Of a DNA stretch of 64,000 nucleotides, positions 29,491-38,308 are shown one piece after another. The number at the start of each line of letters is the position of its first letter. The first letter of the stretch is position 1. The notes below the pieces were generated by a model. The model saw only the letters and a program-made list of their open reading frames with translations, searched no databases and was not told the origin of the DNA. The DNA comes from Proteobacteria bacterium UBA7415. GTDB taxonomy: Bacteria; Pseudomonadota; Gammaproteobacteria; Arenicellales; Arenicellaceae. Location of the stretch: assembly GCA_002470515.1 (NCBI GenBank), contig DKML01000016.1, positions 62,001 to 126,000 of the forward strand. Reading direction: 5' to 3'. The translations under genes were made by a program, and so were the position numbers.

Positions 29491-32274
29491 TTAGTTACAC
29501 CAATTTACTGCCGATTCAATCCATTCACCGGCATCGTTAGTGTACGAAACGTCTAATAATGTATCACTAAAGCCCCTATAACTAGCGGCTTCTCCCACAA
29601 ACGGTGCTCGCAAGACTGATTGTGCAAAGTGAGCGTGACTCTTATTTAACTCAACCAAATTAGGTATATCGCTCACGCCCATATGAGCAAGCAATTGTTG
29701 TTTATAGCGCTTAGGCGTTCTTTCCAGCTCAACGCCTTCTAAGCCTAACAGTCTTTCGTAAATCTGCAGCGTTCGCCAATATTGCATACCCTCAAGCGCT
29801 TTTTTGGCTATTTCCGGCGCTAGTCGTTGTTCGATCAGCGCAGCATAGTCCAAATCGTTTGGAGTGCTGTCAGATGCTATTAGCAAGTTTGCTGCTGCAT
29901 AAAACTCATACTGCATCAACCCTCCCGGCCTTAGCTTGCTGTTGTAGATCTCGTCTCCTGCACTGGACACTCGGTGAGTATCGATTCGTTTCCACATAGC
30001 CTCGACATCACCAAGGAGCTGATGAGGGTCACGTCGGCGGGTCAGTAGCTCTGATTTAAGTTCATTGACGGCTTTTTCGACGTGCGCACTCGCCAAAATC
30101 GGTCGCGCAAACATAAACGCAATGTGCTCCCATGTATGCGCTCTTGTTAGATGGTGATTCTTGAGACTTGCGACACTAACAGTGGGAGCTCCTGAACGAC
30201 CTGACGGCCGCAACCGTGTATCCAGCTCATAAACAACGCCTTCTTTCATTTTGCTGGAAATTGCAGTTTGTAAACGGCTTACAAAATGGGTCGCGTGGGT
30301 GAGCTCAACCTGTTCCTCATCAAATACAAAAACGAGGTCTAAATCAGACATCGGCGCCATGGTGCTAAGGCCAAGCTTACCCAGCGCTATGATACTGACA
30401 GGAGATTCGTTGAGTTCCAACTCGTCGCACACCAATTTAACCGCGCACTGCAATGCCCTTTCAGCCAGCAAAGTAAGACCTGCTTGAAAATCTTTAACGC
30501 TGATTTGTCCCTGTAAGAACTGCCAGTAAATTTGATATAAATGCTCATTAACGAAACGACGCAGGCTATCTAATTGCGCGTCGTACGTTGGTTGTACCAA
30601 GACATCGTCAGGGTTAGGTAGGTCATCAGGGTATCGCCAAACACGTTCAAGGTATCGGTCGATTATGTGCGGGGATTGTTCAAGTAGTATAGTCATTGCA
30701 GGTGAATCGCGCAGTGGCGTAATTACCGAATCCAGCAATTCAGGCGTTTGAGCCAATAGTCGAAAGTACTGCTCGCCTTTAGGAAGACGACGAAAATAGT
30801 CATGCAGCCGAACAATGGTCGCCTCGATGTCCTGCTCACTGAGCCTTCGCTCCGTTAAGTAGCGAGACAATCCAAGTGTAAGTGGTCGTAAATGCGTTCT
30901 GGCTTCAATCGACACACCGTATGCGTGATAGCCCGACTCCCAGATTTCTATGATTTCGTCACTGCGAGAACTTAAGTTTGGCGGCCAGACTATAGGTTGG
31001 TTTAATTCGGTGTCCTGGCTGGCGAAAAGTTCACTAAACGCTAAGTTTACGCCACGTCGGTACTCATTTAACTGTGCCACAAAATCAGGCCAACTCTCAA
31101 TACTGAGTAATAACTGCAGTTTTGCTCGAGTACTTTCATCGGTTGGAATTAAATGAGTATGCGCATTGTCCAACAACTGCAAACCATTTTCGAGTCGTCT
31201 TAAAAAACTGTACGCAGAATTCAACAGCACTGAGGTATCGGAATCCACCAGAGCAGCACGCGTTAAAACATCTAGAGCACGCATCGTATTAGTCGTCTGC
31301 AAAGAAGGTTTACGCCCCCCCCAAATTAGCTGCATGGCATTAACAACAAACTCAATTTCTCTTATTCCGCCGCTGCCTAACTTCACATTAAAGCCCGCCA
31401 CATCGTCCTGGATTAGCTCTTGCCAAGCCCGTTCACTGCGCAAACTCGGGTGCTCCAAATTGATACGATGCTTAATCTCAGCAAGCTCATCTAAAGATCT
31501 ATAGTCGAGGTTCTGGCGCCAGATAAAGGGGTGCAAACTTTCTAGAAAGTCAGTGCCTGCGTCTATATCGCCTGCTACTGGACGTGCTTTCAACAGAGCT
31601 AAGCGATGCCATGGGGACGCCTGATAAAAGTAATATTGCTGAGCCGCAGGAACCGACATTGCTAATGTATTAGCCGATGCATTGGGTCTAAGCCGCCAGT
31701 CCACCCGCCATACAAAATCTAAGCCTCCCGAACGAGACAGTGACTTGGTTAATGTCTGTAAAACTTGATGCGCAATAAACGCGATACCAAGAGAACTCGG
31801 TACAGGGAATGTCTCGGGATCGAAATACGCGATAAGATCCACATCACTTGAAAAATTAAGATCTTTACCACCCAGCTTACCCAACCCAAGTACAAACAAG
31901 CCCTTTAGAGGTTGGTCTATTAGGCTGTTTAGTGCTTTATGCTTGCCTGCTACATGCCGCCAAGCTACTTGTAAAGCCGCATCAAGACTTGCGTCGGCGA
32001 ACTGGCTCCATAATAAGCCTCGCTCTTCATGGGTTAAGTTTTTATTTAGTTCTAATTGAGCCCAAGAGATCGTATATTCATTTTTTATTGCAGTTATTGC
32101 CGATTCAAACTCTTCAAGACTCGTACCGCTCAGGTTCTCTGTATCGCCGATCAGAGATCTAAGCCGCTCAAGAACGTGCGCAGGATCGGTTTCGTCACAG
32201 GAGAAACCCTTACGTTCTAAGCGCTGCAAATAGGCTGAGGCTACGTGCATACTAATCTGCCCAAGGTTGAGCAA
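29491..32274 (-). CDS. glnE: Bifunctional glutamine synthetase adenylyltransferase/deadenylase
   Basis: Switches glutamine synthetase by adding or removing AMP in response to PII and glutamine. The 927-residue product has two nucleotidyltransferase domains. The N-terminal deadenylase has GLGKLGGKDLNFSSDVDLI and the C-terminal adenylylase has ALGKLGLSTMAPMSDLDLVF. Length fits the 946-residue E. coli enzyme. The exact start is uncertain: ATGs at residues 1 and 9 are both possible. It follows the GNAT gene by 56 bp. Confidence 0.96.
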   Translation of the reverse strand: MLNLGQISMHVASAYLQRLERKGFSCDETDPAHVLERLRSLIGDTENLSGTSLEEFESAITAIKNEYTISWAQLELNKNLTHEERGLLWSQFADASLDAALQVAWRHVAGKHKALNSLIDQPLKGLFVLGLGKLGGKDLNFSSDVDLIAYFDPETFPVPSSLGIAFIAHQVLQTLTKSLSRSGGLDFVWRVDWRLRPNASANTLAMSVPAAQQYYFYQASPWHRLALLKARPVAGDIDAGTDFLESLHPFIWRQNLDYRSLDELAEIKHRINLEHPSLRSERAWQELIQDDVAGFNVKLGSGGIREIEFVVNAMQLIWGGRKPSLQTTNTMRALDVLTRAALVDSDTSVLLNSAYSFLRRLENGLQLLDNAHTHLIPTDESTRAKLQLLLSIESWPDFVAQLNEYRRGVNLAFSELFASQDTELNQPIVWPPNLSSRSDEIIEIWESGYHAYGVSIEARTHLRPLTLGLSRYLTERRLSEQDIEATIVRLHDYFRRLPKGEQYFRLLAQTPELLDSVITPLRDSPAMTILLEQSPHIIDRYLERVWRYPDDLPNPDDVLVQPTYDAQLDSLRRFVNEHLYQIYWQFLQGQISVKDFQAGLTLLAERALQCAVKLVCDELELNESPVSIIALGKLGLSTMAPMSDLDLVFVFDEEQVELTHATHFVSRLQTAISSKMKEGVVYELDTRLRPSGRSGAPTVSVASLKNHHLTRAHTWEHIAFMFARPILASAHVEKAVNELKSELLTRRRDPHQLLGDVEAMWKRIDTHRVSSAGDEIYNSKLRPGGLMQYEFYAAANLLIASDSTPNDLDYAALIEQRLAPEIAKKALEGMQYWRTLQIYERLLGLEGVELERTPKRYKQQLLAHMGVSDIPNLVELNKSHAHFAQSVLRAPFVGEAASYRGFSDTLLDVSYTNDAGEWIESAVNWCN

Positions 32275-32330
32275 AATTAAGGATTGATCGTTTGCGTGTA
32301 GACAGGTCGCTAAAAACAGCGACTAGCCGT

Positions 32331-32651
32331 TTAAACATCTGACCGAGCATCCGCTTCCTTCGACCACCGCTGGTACTTTAGTTCGGCATACCAACAGCTC
32401 GTCTTCACTTGCAATTTAGCGTTGTCGGCCCAAACAAAAGCCGCGTTGACTAAGCGTTCGGCAAGACCTTGCCCGCGATGAGAATCAGGAACAAATGTCG
32501 TTACAAAGTCTACGAAACTGTTGTCATCACTTAGCGTGTATCGCACGTAGGCTGCCGGCGCATCGCCAAGATCAATTACAAACTGCTGTGTCTCTTGGTC
32601 GTGCACTACCACTAGGCTTGGTATTACCGTTTGAGTTGGTTCGTTTGTCAT
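32331..32651 (-). CDS. Small GNAT-family N-acetyltransferase
   Basis: A 106-residue protein of the short GNAT type (YjdJ-like). It shows AAYVRYTLSDDNSFVDFVTTFV, the acetyl-CoA motif PDSHRGQGLAERLVNAAFVWA and the ending SCWYAELKYQRW. The target is unknown. Its ATG overlaps the stop of the GST-like gene in an ATGA, so the two are translationally coupled. Confidence 0.88.
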   Translation of the reverse strand: MTNEPTQTVIPSLVVVHDQETQQFVIDLGDAPAAYVRYTLSDDNSFVDFVTTFVPDSHRGQGLAERLVNAAFVWADNAKLQVKTSCWYAELKYQRWSKEADARSDV

Positions 32652-33304
32652 AGTACCTCCAATAAAGAGTAGCTTGCGTCTCCCTGAGCGTACCAGAATG
32701 GTCGCTTGTGCATAAGCTTAATAAAGACCGGAGCATTCAACTGATTATGTAACCAGCTATTTAATCGCGGCAATTCCAATGCGTCAAATCGATCTGGCGC
32801 AACAAAATAACATTGGCGGACAAAAGGGCAAATTGCCCAATCTAGCAACGAGGATTCTGGAGTCATTAAAAACATGTCCGTTGAATTCGTTTGACTAGGC
32901 ACTAAGGCTTGGTCAAGTTTTTCTAAAAACGGGTGCAACCTCGACCAATAGTAATCTTGAGAACGCTCTGGATGGCGATCGAAGTATTTATAGCGATCAA
33001 GGCCACTTTTAAAAGAACTGTCGTTCTCAGCGACTAGAGCGTGTGCAAGTTCACTGCGGTCTAACTTGCTGTGACCGTGCGTCGCGGCCCAAGCCATAAT
33101 ATCAACACTCTCATCGATAACCGTTCCGTCCTGTAGACACAAAACGGGAACCGTCCCTTTACTTGATACTTGGAGCATTGATACTGGTTTGTTGCGAAGC
33201 TCTACTTCGCGCACCTCGCAATCAATATTGCTATGAGCCAGCGCTAAACGAGTTCGTATCGCGTATGGACACCTTCGAAAACTGTAGAGAATAGGTTTAG
33301 TCAC
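32648..33304 (-). CDS. Glutathione S-transferase-like protein
   Basis: The 218-residue product has an N-terminal thioredoxin-fold domain with CPYA at about 12-15, the cis-proline SKGTVPVLCL and the glutathione-contacting ESVDIMAWA. An all-helical C-terminal domain follows. The cysteine at the active position suggests an omega- or glutaredoxin-like reductase activity rather than a classical transferase. It overlaps the GNAT gene by 4 bp and lies 21 bp after the unknown gene at 33326-34744. Confidence 0.86.
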   Translation of the reverse strand: MTKPILYSFRRCPYAIRTRLALAHSNIDCEVREVELRNKPVSMLQVSSKGTVPVLCLQDGTVIDESVDIMAWAATHGHSKLDRSELAHALVAENDSSFKSGLDRYKYFDRHPERSQDYYWSRLHPFLEKLDQALVPSQTNSTDMFLMTPESSLLDWAICPFVRQCYFVAPDRFDALELPRLNSWLHNQLNAPVFIKLMHKRPFWYAQGDASYSLLEVL

Positions 33305-33325
33305 AGCGCTATTGAGTAATGCTAA

Positions 33326-34744
33326 CTACTTGGGGAATCCAAACAGACCTTTTTCAAGGATACTCTTGACCGTTTTCTCTGGCAGTGACTGTTCCCAATC
33401 ACCGCGCCCCTTAGGGATTTCCAATGCTATCTCTCGAGCTGAAACACTTAGGTTCGCGACATCCATGATCTCTGCAGTGACCATGGCATTATTGTGGACT
33501 AGGTGCTGCAGGAGAAATTTCAAATCTGGATTTACATCGACCGTATCTAACGTAATCAACTTGCCATTCTTAATCGACGGATAGACGTACACGTTAGTAT
33601 TGTCCGAAAATAACTTACCAAACGCCTCAAGGATGCCCCCTTCTAAGCCGTCATAATAGTCTTCGGCAAACAGGTAATCAAAGTCCAGTACGCTCAACAT
33701 TATGCCAATTCGGTTAGGCGTGTATCGTCGGATCCAAGAGCGTAATCGGAAAAAACGTAAATAATCCGAAATCAACACAGAAAACCCAAGATCGTTGAGT
33801 AAATCTACGCGAGCTAGAAAATCGGAGTCGGCATCTGTGCCTGTTCCGCTTAGCTCGTTCATGGTGATTTCTGCAACAACTAATACGTTACTTTTGTCCA
33901 CAGAATCTTCGACCGAAAACTGCTTTATTGCGGCCGCTTTCATATCCATATGAACTTTCGTCGGCGGCTTAAACGAACCACGAATAACGATCGGGTCGCG
34001 TTTACGCAAAGCCGAGGCTGGCACTATCGACAAACCCTCTTTATCAAACATAACCGCACGACAATGCCAACTGCGAATTAGGTGCAGGTTCATCAAACGA
34101 TTTTCGACTGTTTCGAAACCATGACCTGAAAAATTAATCAGGTCAATCTCTATGCGTTTATCAGCGCCCATTCCATCTTGTAGAGATTGAATAATCGCTT
34201 TAGGATCGTCGGCTAGGTGGTATGCCGCGTGGACTAGGTTGATGCCAAGTATGCCTAACGCTTCTGACTGCTCAGTGTTGGTGTCATCAAGCATGCGTAC
34301 GTGCAGCACTATTTCAGAAGCGGGCTCGTTCGCATTAAGCTGACGTCGAACGCCGATCCACCCATGACATTCATTTTTTTGACTATAGCTGCGCGCGGTG
34401 ACCGTTGCGGCGTAAGAGAAAAACCGTGAGTCGACTTCGCGCTCGCCGTCTAAACGACTGACGAGCAGCTCGTGCTCGATTTGCATCATTTGCTCACAGC
34501 GCTCGCGGCTTACATAACGACCCACTTTGCCGTAAATATCATCGGAGACTTTCATGTCGTACGCAGACATCGTCTTAGCGATAGAACCGGCTGCAGCCCC
34601 CGCTGTAAAAAATTGACGTGCTGTTTCCTGCCCCGCTCCAATCTCAACTACGGTCCCGTAAATTGTATTATCCAGGTTTAATTCAAGCGCTTTCTCTTGA
34701 GTAAGTTTTTTGTTGCGGCGGCGTTCAAGGAGAATATCTTGCAT
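33326..34744 (-). CDS. Conserved protein of unknown function
   Basis: A 472-residue protein that I recall as a conserved but uncharacterised bacterial family. Conserved-looking segments are LTQEKALELNLDNTIYGT, EIGAGQETARQFFTAGAAAGSIAKTMSAYDM and DDIYGKVGRYVSRERCEQM near the N-terminus. SDYLRFFRLRSW and NRIGIMLS are in the C-terminal half. No signal peptide, membrane helix or known catalytic motif is evident. It heads a run with GST-like, GNAT and glnE genes. Any named function would be a guess. Confidence 0.85.
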   Translation of the reverse strand: MQDILLERRRNKKLTQEKALELNLDNTIYGTVVEIGAGQETARQFFTAGAAAGSIAKTMSAYDMKVSDDIYGKVGRYVSRERCEQMMQIEHELLVSRLDGEREVDSRFFSYAATVTARSYSQKNECHGWIGVRRQLNANEPASEIVLHVRMLDDTNTEQSEALGILGINLVHAAYHLADDPKAIIQSLQDGMGADKRIEIDLINFSGHGFETVENRLMNLHLIRSWHCRAVMFDKEGLSIVPASALRKRDPIVIRGSFKPPTKVHMDMKAAAIKQFSVEDSVDKSNVLVVAEITMNELSGTGTDADSDFLARVDLLNDLGFSVLISDYLRFFRLRSWIRRYTPNRIGIMLSVLDFDYLFAEDYYDGLEGGILEAFGKLFSDNTNVYVYPSIKNGKLITLDTVDVNPDLKFLLQHLVHNNAMVTAEIMDVANLSVSAREIALEIPKGRGDWEQSLPEKTVKSILEKGLFGFPK

Positions 34745-34913
34745 AGTGAGGAGTAGTTGAAAATGACTGTTTAGTAGTTCAAGTTGAAATTTTACCGATT
34801 GAATAGAAAGTCAATTTGATATTCAAAATAGTTAGCTGAGTAATGACTCGGTGGCCACGGATAAATAGTAAAGCACCTTGTTTTATATATTGCTTTATTT
34901 CGAGGCCTTCTTT

Positions 34914-35390
34914 TTAAGATTGTATTACAAGAACCACGGCATGAGCAGCCATGCCTTCTTCGCGACCACAAAAGCCCAAACGCTCTGTGGTCGTCGCCTT
35001 AATGTTTATCTGAGTCGCCTCACAGTTTAAGTCACTAGCTATATTGTCTTGCATCGCCGCAAGGTACCTTGCCAATTTAGGGGCTTGAGCAACAATAGTG
35101 GCATCGACATTGCCTATTGAGTAATTCAACGCATGCATTTTTGTCGCAACTGACTTGAGTAACTCTCGGCTATCAACACCCGCCAACGCAGGGTCCGTAT
35201 CAGGAAAGTGCTGACCTATATCGCCCAATCCTAAAGAACCCAAAATAGCGTCACAAATGGCGTGCAATAATACGTCCGCATCAGAGTGCCCTAACAAACC
35301 TTTGGAATGCTCGATCTTTACACCGCCCAGCACTAACGTTCGCTCAGGGTCAAGTCGGTGCACGTCGTATCCATGGCCAATACGCATCAA
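34914..35390 (-). CDS. ispF: 2-C-methyl-D-erythritol 2,4-cyclodiphosphate synthase
   Basis: Fifth step of the MEP isoprenoid pathway: forms the cyclic diphosphate with loss of CMP. The 158-residue product has the zinc ligands in GYDVHRL and [12 protein letters not shown], and the signature [21 protein letters not shown]. Length is normal. ispD, the third-step enzyme, lies about 400 bp upstream on the same strand, separated by a small lipoprotein gene. Confidence 0.97.
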   Translation of the reverse strand: MMRIGHGYDVHRLDPERTLVLGGVKIEHSKGLLGHSDADVLLHAICDAILGSLGLGDIGQHFPDTDPALAGVDSRELLKSVATKMHALNYSIGNVDATIVAQAPKLARYLAAMQDNIASDLNCEATQINIKATTTERLGFCGREEGMAAHAVVLVIQS

Positions 35391-35495
35391 ATCTCCATTT
35401 TTAGTGATTGTTATTGTGAATAGTGTGGAGCGACTTTATATCAAAGTAATAAATTGTGCTTGTGTCACTCGCGCCTTCAACTCAAAAGCGGAGAA

Positions 35496-35672
35496 CTAAT
35501 CATCGTCGTCGTCATCTCCACCAACAACATCGACTACCGCCGCGCCTACCTTGAAAGGTATTTTTACAACTTCAATGGCGGTATCTACAACAAGGCCAAC
35601 CGCTGTACCAATACAAGCAGTAAGGCTTAAAGACAGGACCAACACGTAAAACAAACGATATAAAGGCTTCAT
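35496..35672 (-). CDS. Small lipoprotein with an acidic tail
   Basis: This 58-codon gene is short. The product has a lipoprotein signal (hydrophobic core then LTAC with Cys20), a GTAVGLVVDTAIEVVKIPFKVG segment and a C-terminal run of six Asp. Residues after Cys20 are IG, compatible with sorting to the outer membrane. Similar tiny lipoproteins with an AVDTxIEVxKxPFKVGxAVVDV pattern occur widely in proteobacteria and carry no known function. It lies between ispF and ispD on the same strand. Confidence 0.78.
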   Translation of the reverse strand: MKPLYRLFYVLVLSLSLTACIGTAVGLVVDTAIEVVKIPFKVGAAVVDVVGGDDDDDD

Positions 35673-35737
35673 GAAATCAGAGGCTCATAAAAGTGATACA
35701 ACTAAAACTATAACTCTATTATACGGCAGGTCGACTG

Positions 35738-35763
35738 ATTTAATCCCTAGCTAGGGATTAAAT
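35738..35763. other. 26-bp perfect palindrome downstream of ispD
   Basis: A perfect palindrome centred on TAGCTA at 35750/35751, with the inner part TAATCCCTAG/CTAGGGATTA. It lies 9 bp past the ispD stop and about 66 bp before the small lipoprotein. No T run follows outside the stem, so it may be a bidirectional terminator using its own A/T ends, or an operator. Confidence 0.6.
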
Positions 35764-35771
35764 TTAATGGA

Positions 35772-36485
35772 CTAAAGCAGAAATTGCTCGGCGAGCAATA
35801 GGTCATCTTTCGTCGTTATTTTGATATTGGTATGTGAACCCTTAACTAGTTTGGGCTCAAAACCTGCGTGCTCAAGCGCTGAGGATTCGTCTGTTACTAT
35901 AAAACCTTCAGATAGAGCTTGGCCCAATGCTTGCTTGAGTACTCCAAAGCGAAACATTTGAGGGGTTAAGGCGTGCCACACTTCATCACGATTTAAGGTA
36001 GAGACTACTCGACCGTTGCTGGCTATTTTCAAAGTATCCTTAGCCGGCACAGCTAACAACCCCCCTACGTCATCACCTTCTAGGCTCTCGTATAAGGCAC
36101 GAAGGTCGGCGCTGTCGACACACGGTCGCGCTGCGTCATGCACTAGCACCCAATCATTGTCACTCGCCTGTACTTCAAGGGCTTCCAGGCCATTCAACAC
36201 ACTTTGAGCGCGACTTTCGCCACCCGCAACAACACGCAGTTTTTGCCGCGCAAAGCAATCAGCCAATACGGCATTGCGTTTAATCAACCTTAATGCCGTA
36301 TCGTCTTGGTCAGGCACACAGACAATTAATACTGACAGCTCAATATTACTGAGTAAGACTTCGATGCTGTGTTCAAGAACGGTCTTATCCGCAATGCTCA
36401 CGTATTGCTTTGGTGTGCGCTGTTGCATGCGCGAGCCTGAACCTGCAGCAGGAACAACAGCCCAAACATTAACCTTAGCGCTCAT
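35772..36485 (-). CDS. ispD: 2-C-methyl-D-erythritol 4-phosphate cytidylyltransferase
   Basis: Third step of the MEP pathway: joins CTP and MEP. I chose the ATG at 36483-36485, giving 237 residues starting MSAKVNVWAVVPAAGSGSRM. The longer open frame to 36548 would add 21 residues with no family likeness. The CTP-binding motif is PAAGSGSRM with TPKQY, and VLVHDAARPCV is also present. The ATG overlaps the end of the shikimate kinase gene by 11 nt, implying coupled translation. Confidence 0.95.
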   Translation of the reverse strand: MSAKVNVWAVVPAAGSGSRMQQRTPKQYVSIADKTVLEHSIEVLLSNIELSVLIVCVPDQDDTALRLIKRNAVLADCFARQKLRVVAGGESRAQSVLNGLEALEVQASDNDWVLVHDAARPCVDSADLRALYESLEGDDVGGLLAVPAKDTLKIASNGRVVSTLNRDEVWHALTPQMFRFGVLKQALGQALSEGFIVTDESSALEHAGFEPKLVKGSHTNIKITTKDDLLLAEQFLL

Positions 36486-37008
36486 AAGCTCTAAGACTAC
36501 TAATAAGCTGGTCGAAGAAAATATCGGTAAGACCTGCGTTGTTGTCAACGACTACATCGGCAACGTTAGGATAGAGATTTCGGCGCTCTTGATAGAGTCC
36601 TTGTAATGGCAAGCGGGCCAACTTTACTAAACCGCGATTACCTTTATTTTGAACACGCCTTAGCATAGTTGCCAAGCTTATCCGTAAGTAAACACGGGCA
36701 CCAATGTCGCCTAAGTGCTGCATAGCTTTGGCGCTGTAAACAGCGCTACCCCCTGTAGCAATTACTGTATTTTCACACTCTAATTCTGCCAGCACCGTTT
36801 CTTCTAAACGTCTAAAAAAATTTAGGCCTCGCAGATTTACGATGTCTTGAATCTTAAGATTAGTTCTTTGCTCCAGCAAGTGGTCGGTATCTAGGAATGT
36901 CATATCCAAAGACTTAGCCAGACGCTTGCCCACCGTACTCTTTCCCGATCCAGGCATGCCGATTAGTACGATATTGGAGCCCACGGAATGTGATTTAGTT
37001 TGAGCCAT
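36475..37008 (-). CDS. aroK: Shikimate kinase
   Basis: Phosphorylates shikimate in the chorismate pathway. The 177-residue product has Walker A GMPGSGKSTVGKRLA (about 17-31), the shikimate-binding Asp in FLDTD, Arg in FFRRLEE and the GG of IATGGSA. The lid arginines lie in LYQERRNLY. It is not beside aroB here but overlaps ispD. Some distant homologues phosphorylate other small molecules, yet the binding residues look intact. The symbol aroK rather than aroL is a convention, not proven. Confidence 0.88.
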   Translation of the reverse strand: MAQTKSHSVGSNIVLIGMPGSGKSTVGKRLAKSLDMTFLDTDHLLEQRTNLKIQDIVNLRGLNFFRRLEETVLAELECENTVIATGGSAVYSAKAMQHLGDIGARVYLRISLATMLRRVQNKGNRGLVKLARLPLQGLYQERRNLYPNVADVVVDNNAGLTDIFFDQLISSLRAYER

Positions 37009-37083
37009 TTAGGGTAGTTCTATGGTTAGCGAAGACTATTGCTTAACTTTTATTTGAAGGAAGTTTGAAATCAGATAAAAGGA

Positions 37084-38214
37084 CTACTTAGCCTTTTCGC
37101 TCTTTAAACTTTGCGCGGGGATTCGTGAATCAGTCACCCAGTCTAGGTGCATGCTTTCGCTTTCGAATGTATTGCCGTCTTTGTCTACAAAGAACTGGCC
37201 GAAGGCCACTGAGTTTTTGACTATGCTCGCAGAGCCAATTCTTGTGTATTCAAAAATGATGCTCTTGGAGATACGAGCGCCCTCGCGAATATGGCAACCA
37301 TGGCCAATCCATGTAGGCCCAACGATCATTGCGCCCCCTTCTACAGTAGTGCCCGAACCAATGTAAACGGGGCCTTGTATTTCACAATTATCCCAATCAA
37401 TATTAGTATTCAACCCCACCCAAACACCGGGCCTCGCCTCTGTTCCAGGCATTGGAATAGTGCGCAACTCTCCTTGCATGATTTTCTGGTTCGCATCCCA
37501 ATAATCACTGATCTTACCAATATCAACCCAGTTAAACGGCAAATCGATTGAGTGAAACGATAAGCCTTTTTTAACGATCTGCGGGAACAAGTCGCCGCCA
37601 ATATCGTATTGCTCACCGCTTGGAATAAGGTCTAACACCTCAGGCTCAAAAATGTAGATACCTGTATTTACTTTATTCGAACGCGCTTCTTCTACACTGG
37701 GTTTTTCTTGAAAAGAAACAATTTGACCATCATCATCACTAACCACAACGCCATACGAACTAACCTCTTCAGGCGAAACGGCATGAGTACATATGCTGGC
37801 TACCGCACCACTCTTCCAATGCTCACGAACCGCTTTGGTCAGATCAAGATCGATTAACGCATCGCCGCAAACAACTAGGAACGTGTCGTCAAAGAAACCG
37901 CCAAAATCCTGAATGCGCTTTAAACCACCAGCCGAACCGAGTGCAGTTGACTGGATTTCGCCGTCTTCTATATAGCCTTCAAACGAGTAACCAATTTCAA
38001 CGCCAAACCGCTCACCATTACCAAAATAGCTTTCGATCTTTTCTGGCAAATGGCTTACGTTAATCATAATTTCGTCAAATCCATGACGCGCCAACTCTTC
38101 AACAATGTATTCCATCACTGGCTTGCCAATAATTGGAATCATTGGCTTTGGCATCTCGTTAGTCAGCGGGCGAACTCGTGTACCTCGCCCTGCAGCCAAA
38201 ATCATTGCTTTCAT
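37084..38214 (-). CDS. Sugar-1-phosphate nucleotidyltransferase with hexapeptide-repeat C-terminus
   Basis: The 376-residue product has the nucleotidyltransferase signature LAAGRGTRVRPLTNEMPKPMIPI (about 6-28), a metal-binding VCGDALID and a C-terminal left-handed beta-helix (about 255-350, with GPVYIGSGTTVEGGAMIVGP). It makes a nucleotide sugar, possibly GDP-mannose or UDP-/dTDP-glucose; the base and sugar cannot be told from these motifs. It is probably used for surface polysaccharide, like the other glycan genes in the window. It stands between aroK and clpB on the same strand. Confidence 0.87.
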   Translation of the reverse strand: MKAMILAAGRGTRVRPLTNEMPKPMIPIIGKPVMEYIVEELARHGFDEIMINVSHLPEKIESYFGNGERFGVEIGYSFEGYIEDGEIQSTALGSAGGLKRIQDFGGFFDDTFLVVCGDALIDLDLTKAVREHWKSGAVASICTHAVSPEEVSSYGVVVSDDDGQIVSFQEKPSVEEARSNKVNTGIYIFEPEVLDLIPSGEQYDIGGDLFPQIVKKGLSFHSIDLPFNWVDIGKISDYWDANQKIMQGELRTIPMPGTEARPGVWVGLNTNIDWDNCEIQGPVYIGSGTTVEGGAMIVGPTWIGHGCHIREGARISKSIIFEYTRIGSASIVKNSVAFGQFFVDKDGNTFESESMHLDWVTDSRIPAQSLKSEKAK

Positions 38215-38308
38215 TGGTTTGTCCCGGGCGAACTGCGCGCCACTAGTTAACGTGCCGCCATTATAGAGGCTTAACCAACTTTTTGAAGCATTTAACCTGA
38301 GTTGATGC

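Noticed and set aside
36486..36548. N-terminal extension of IspD
   Set aside because: It is antisense-like sequence within the shikimate kinase gene and has no family likeness; the ATG at 36485 gives the canonical start.
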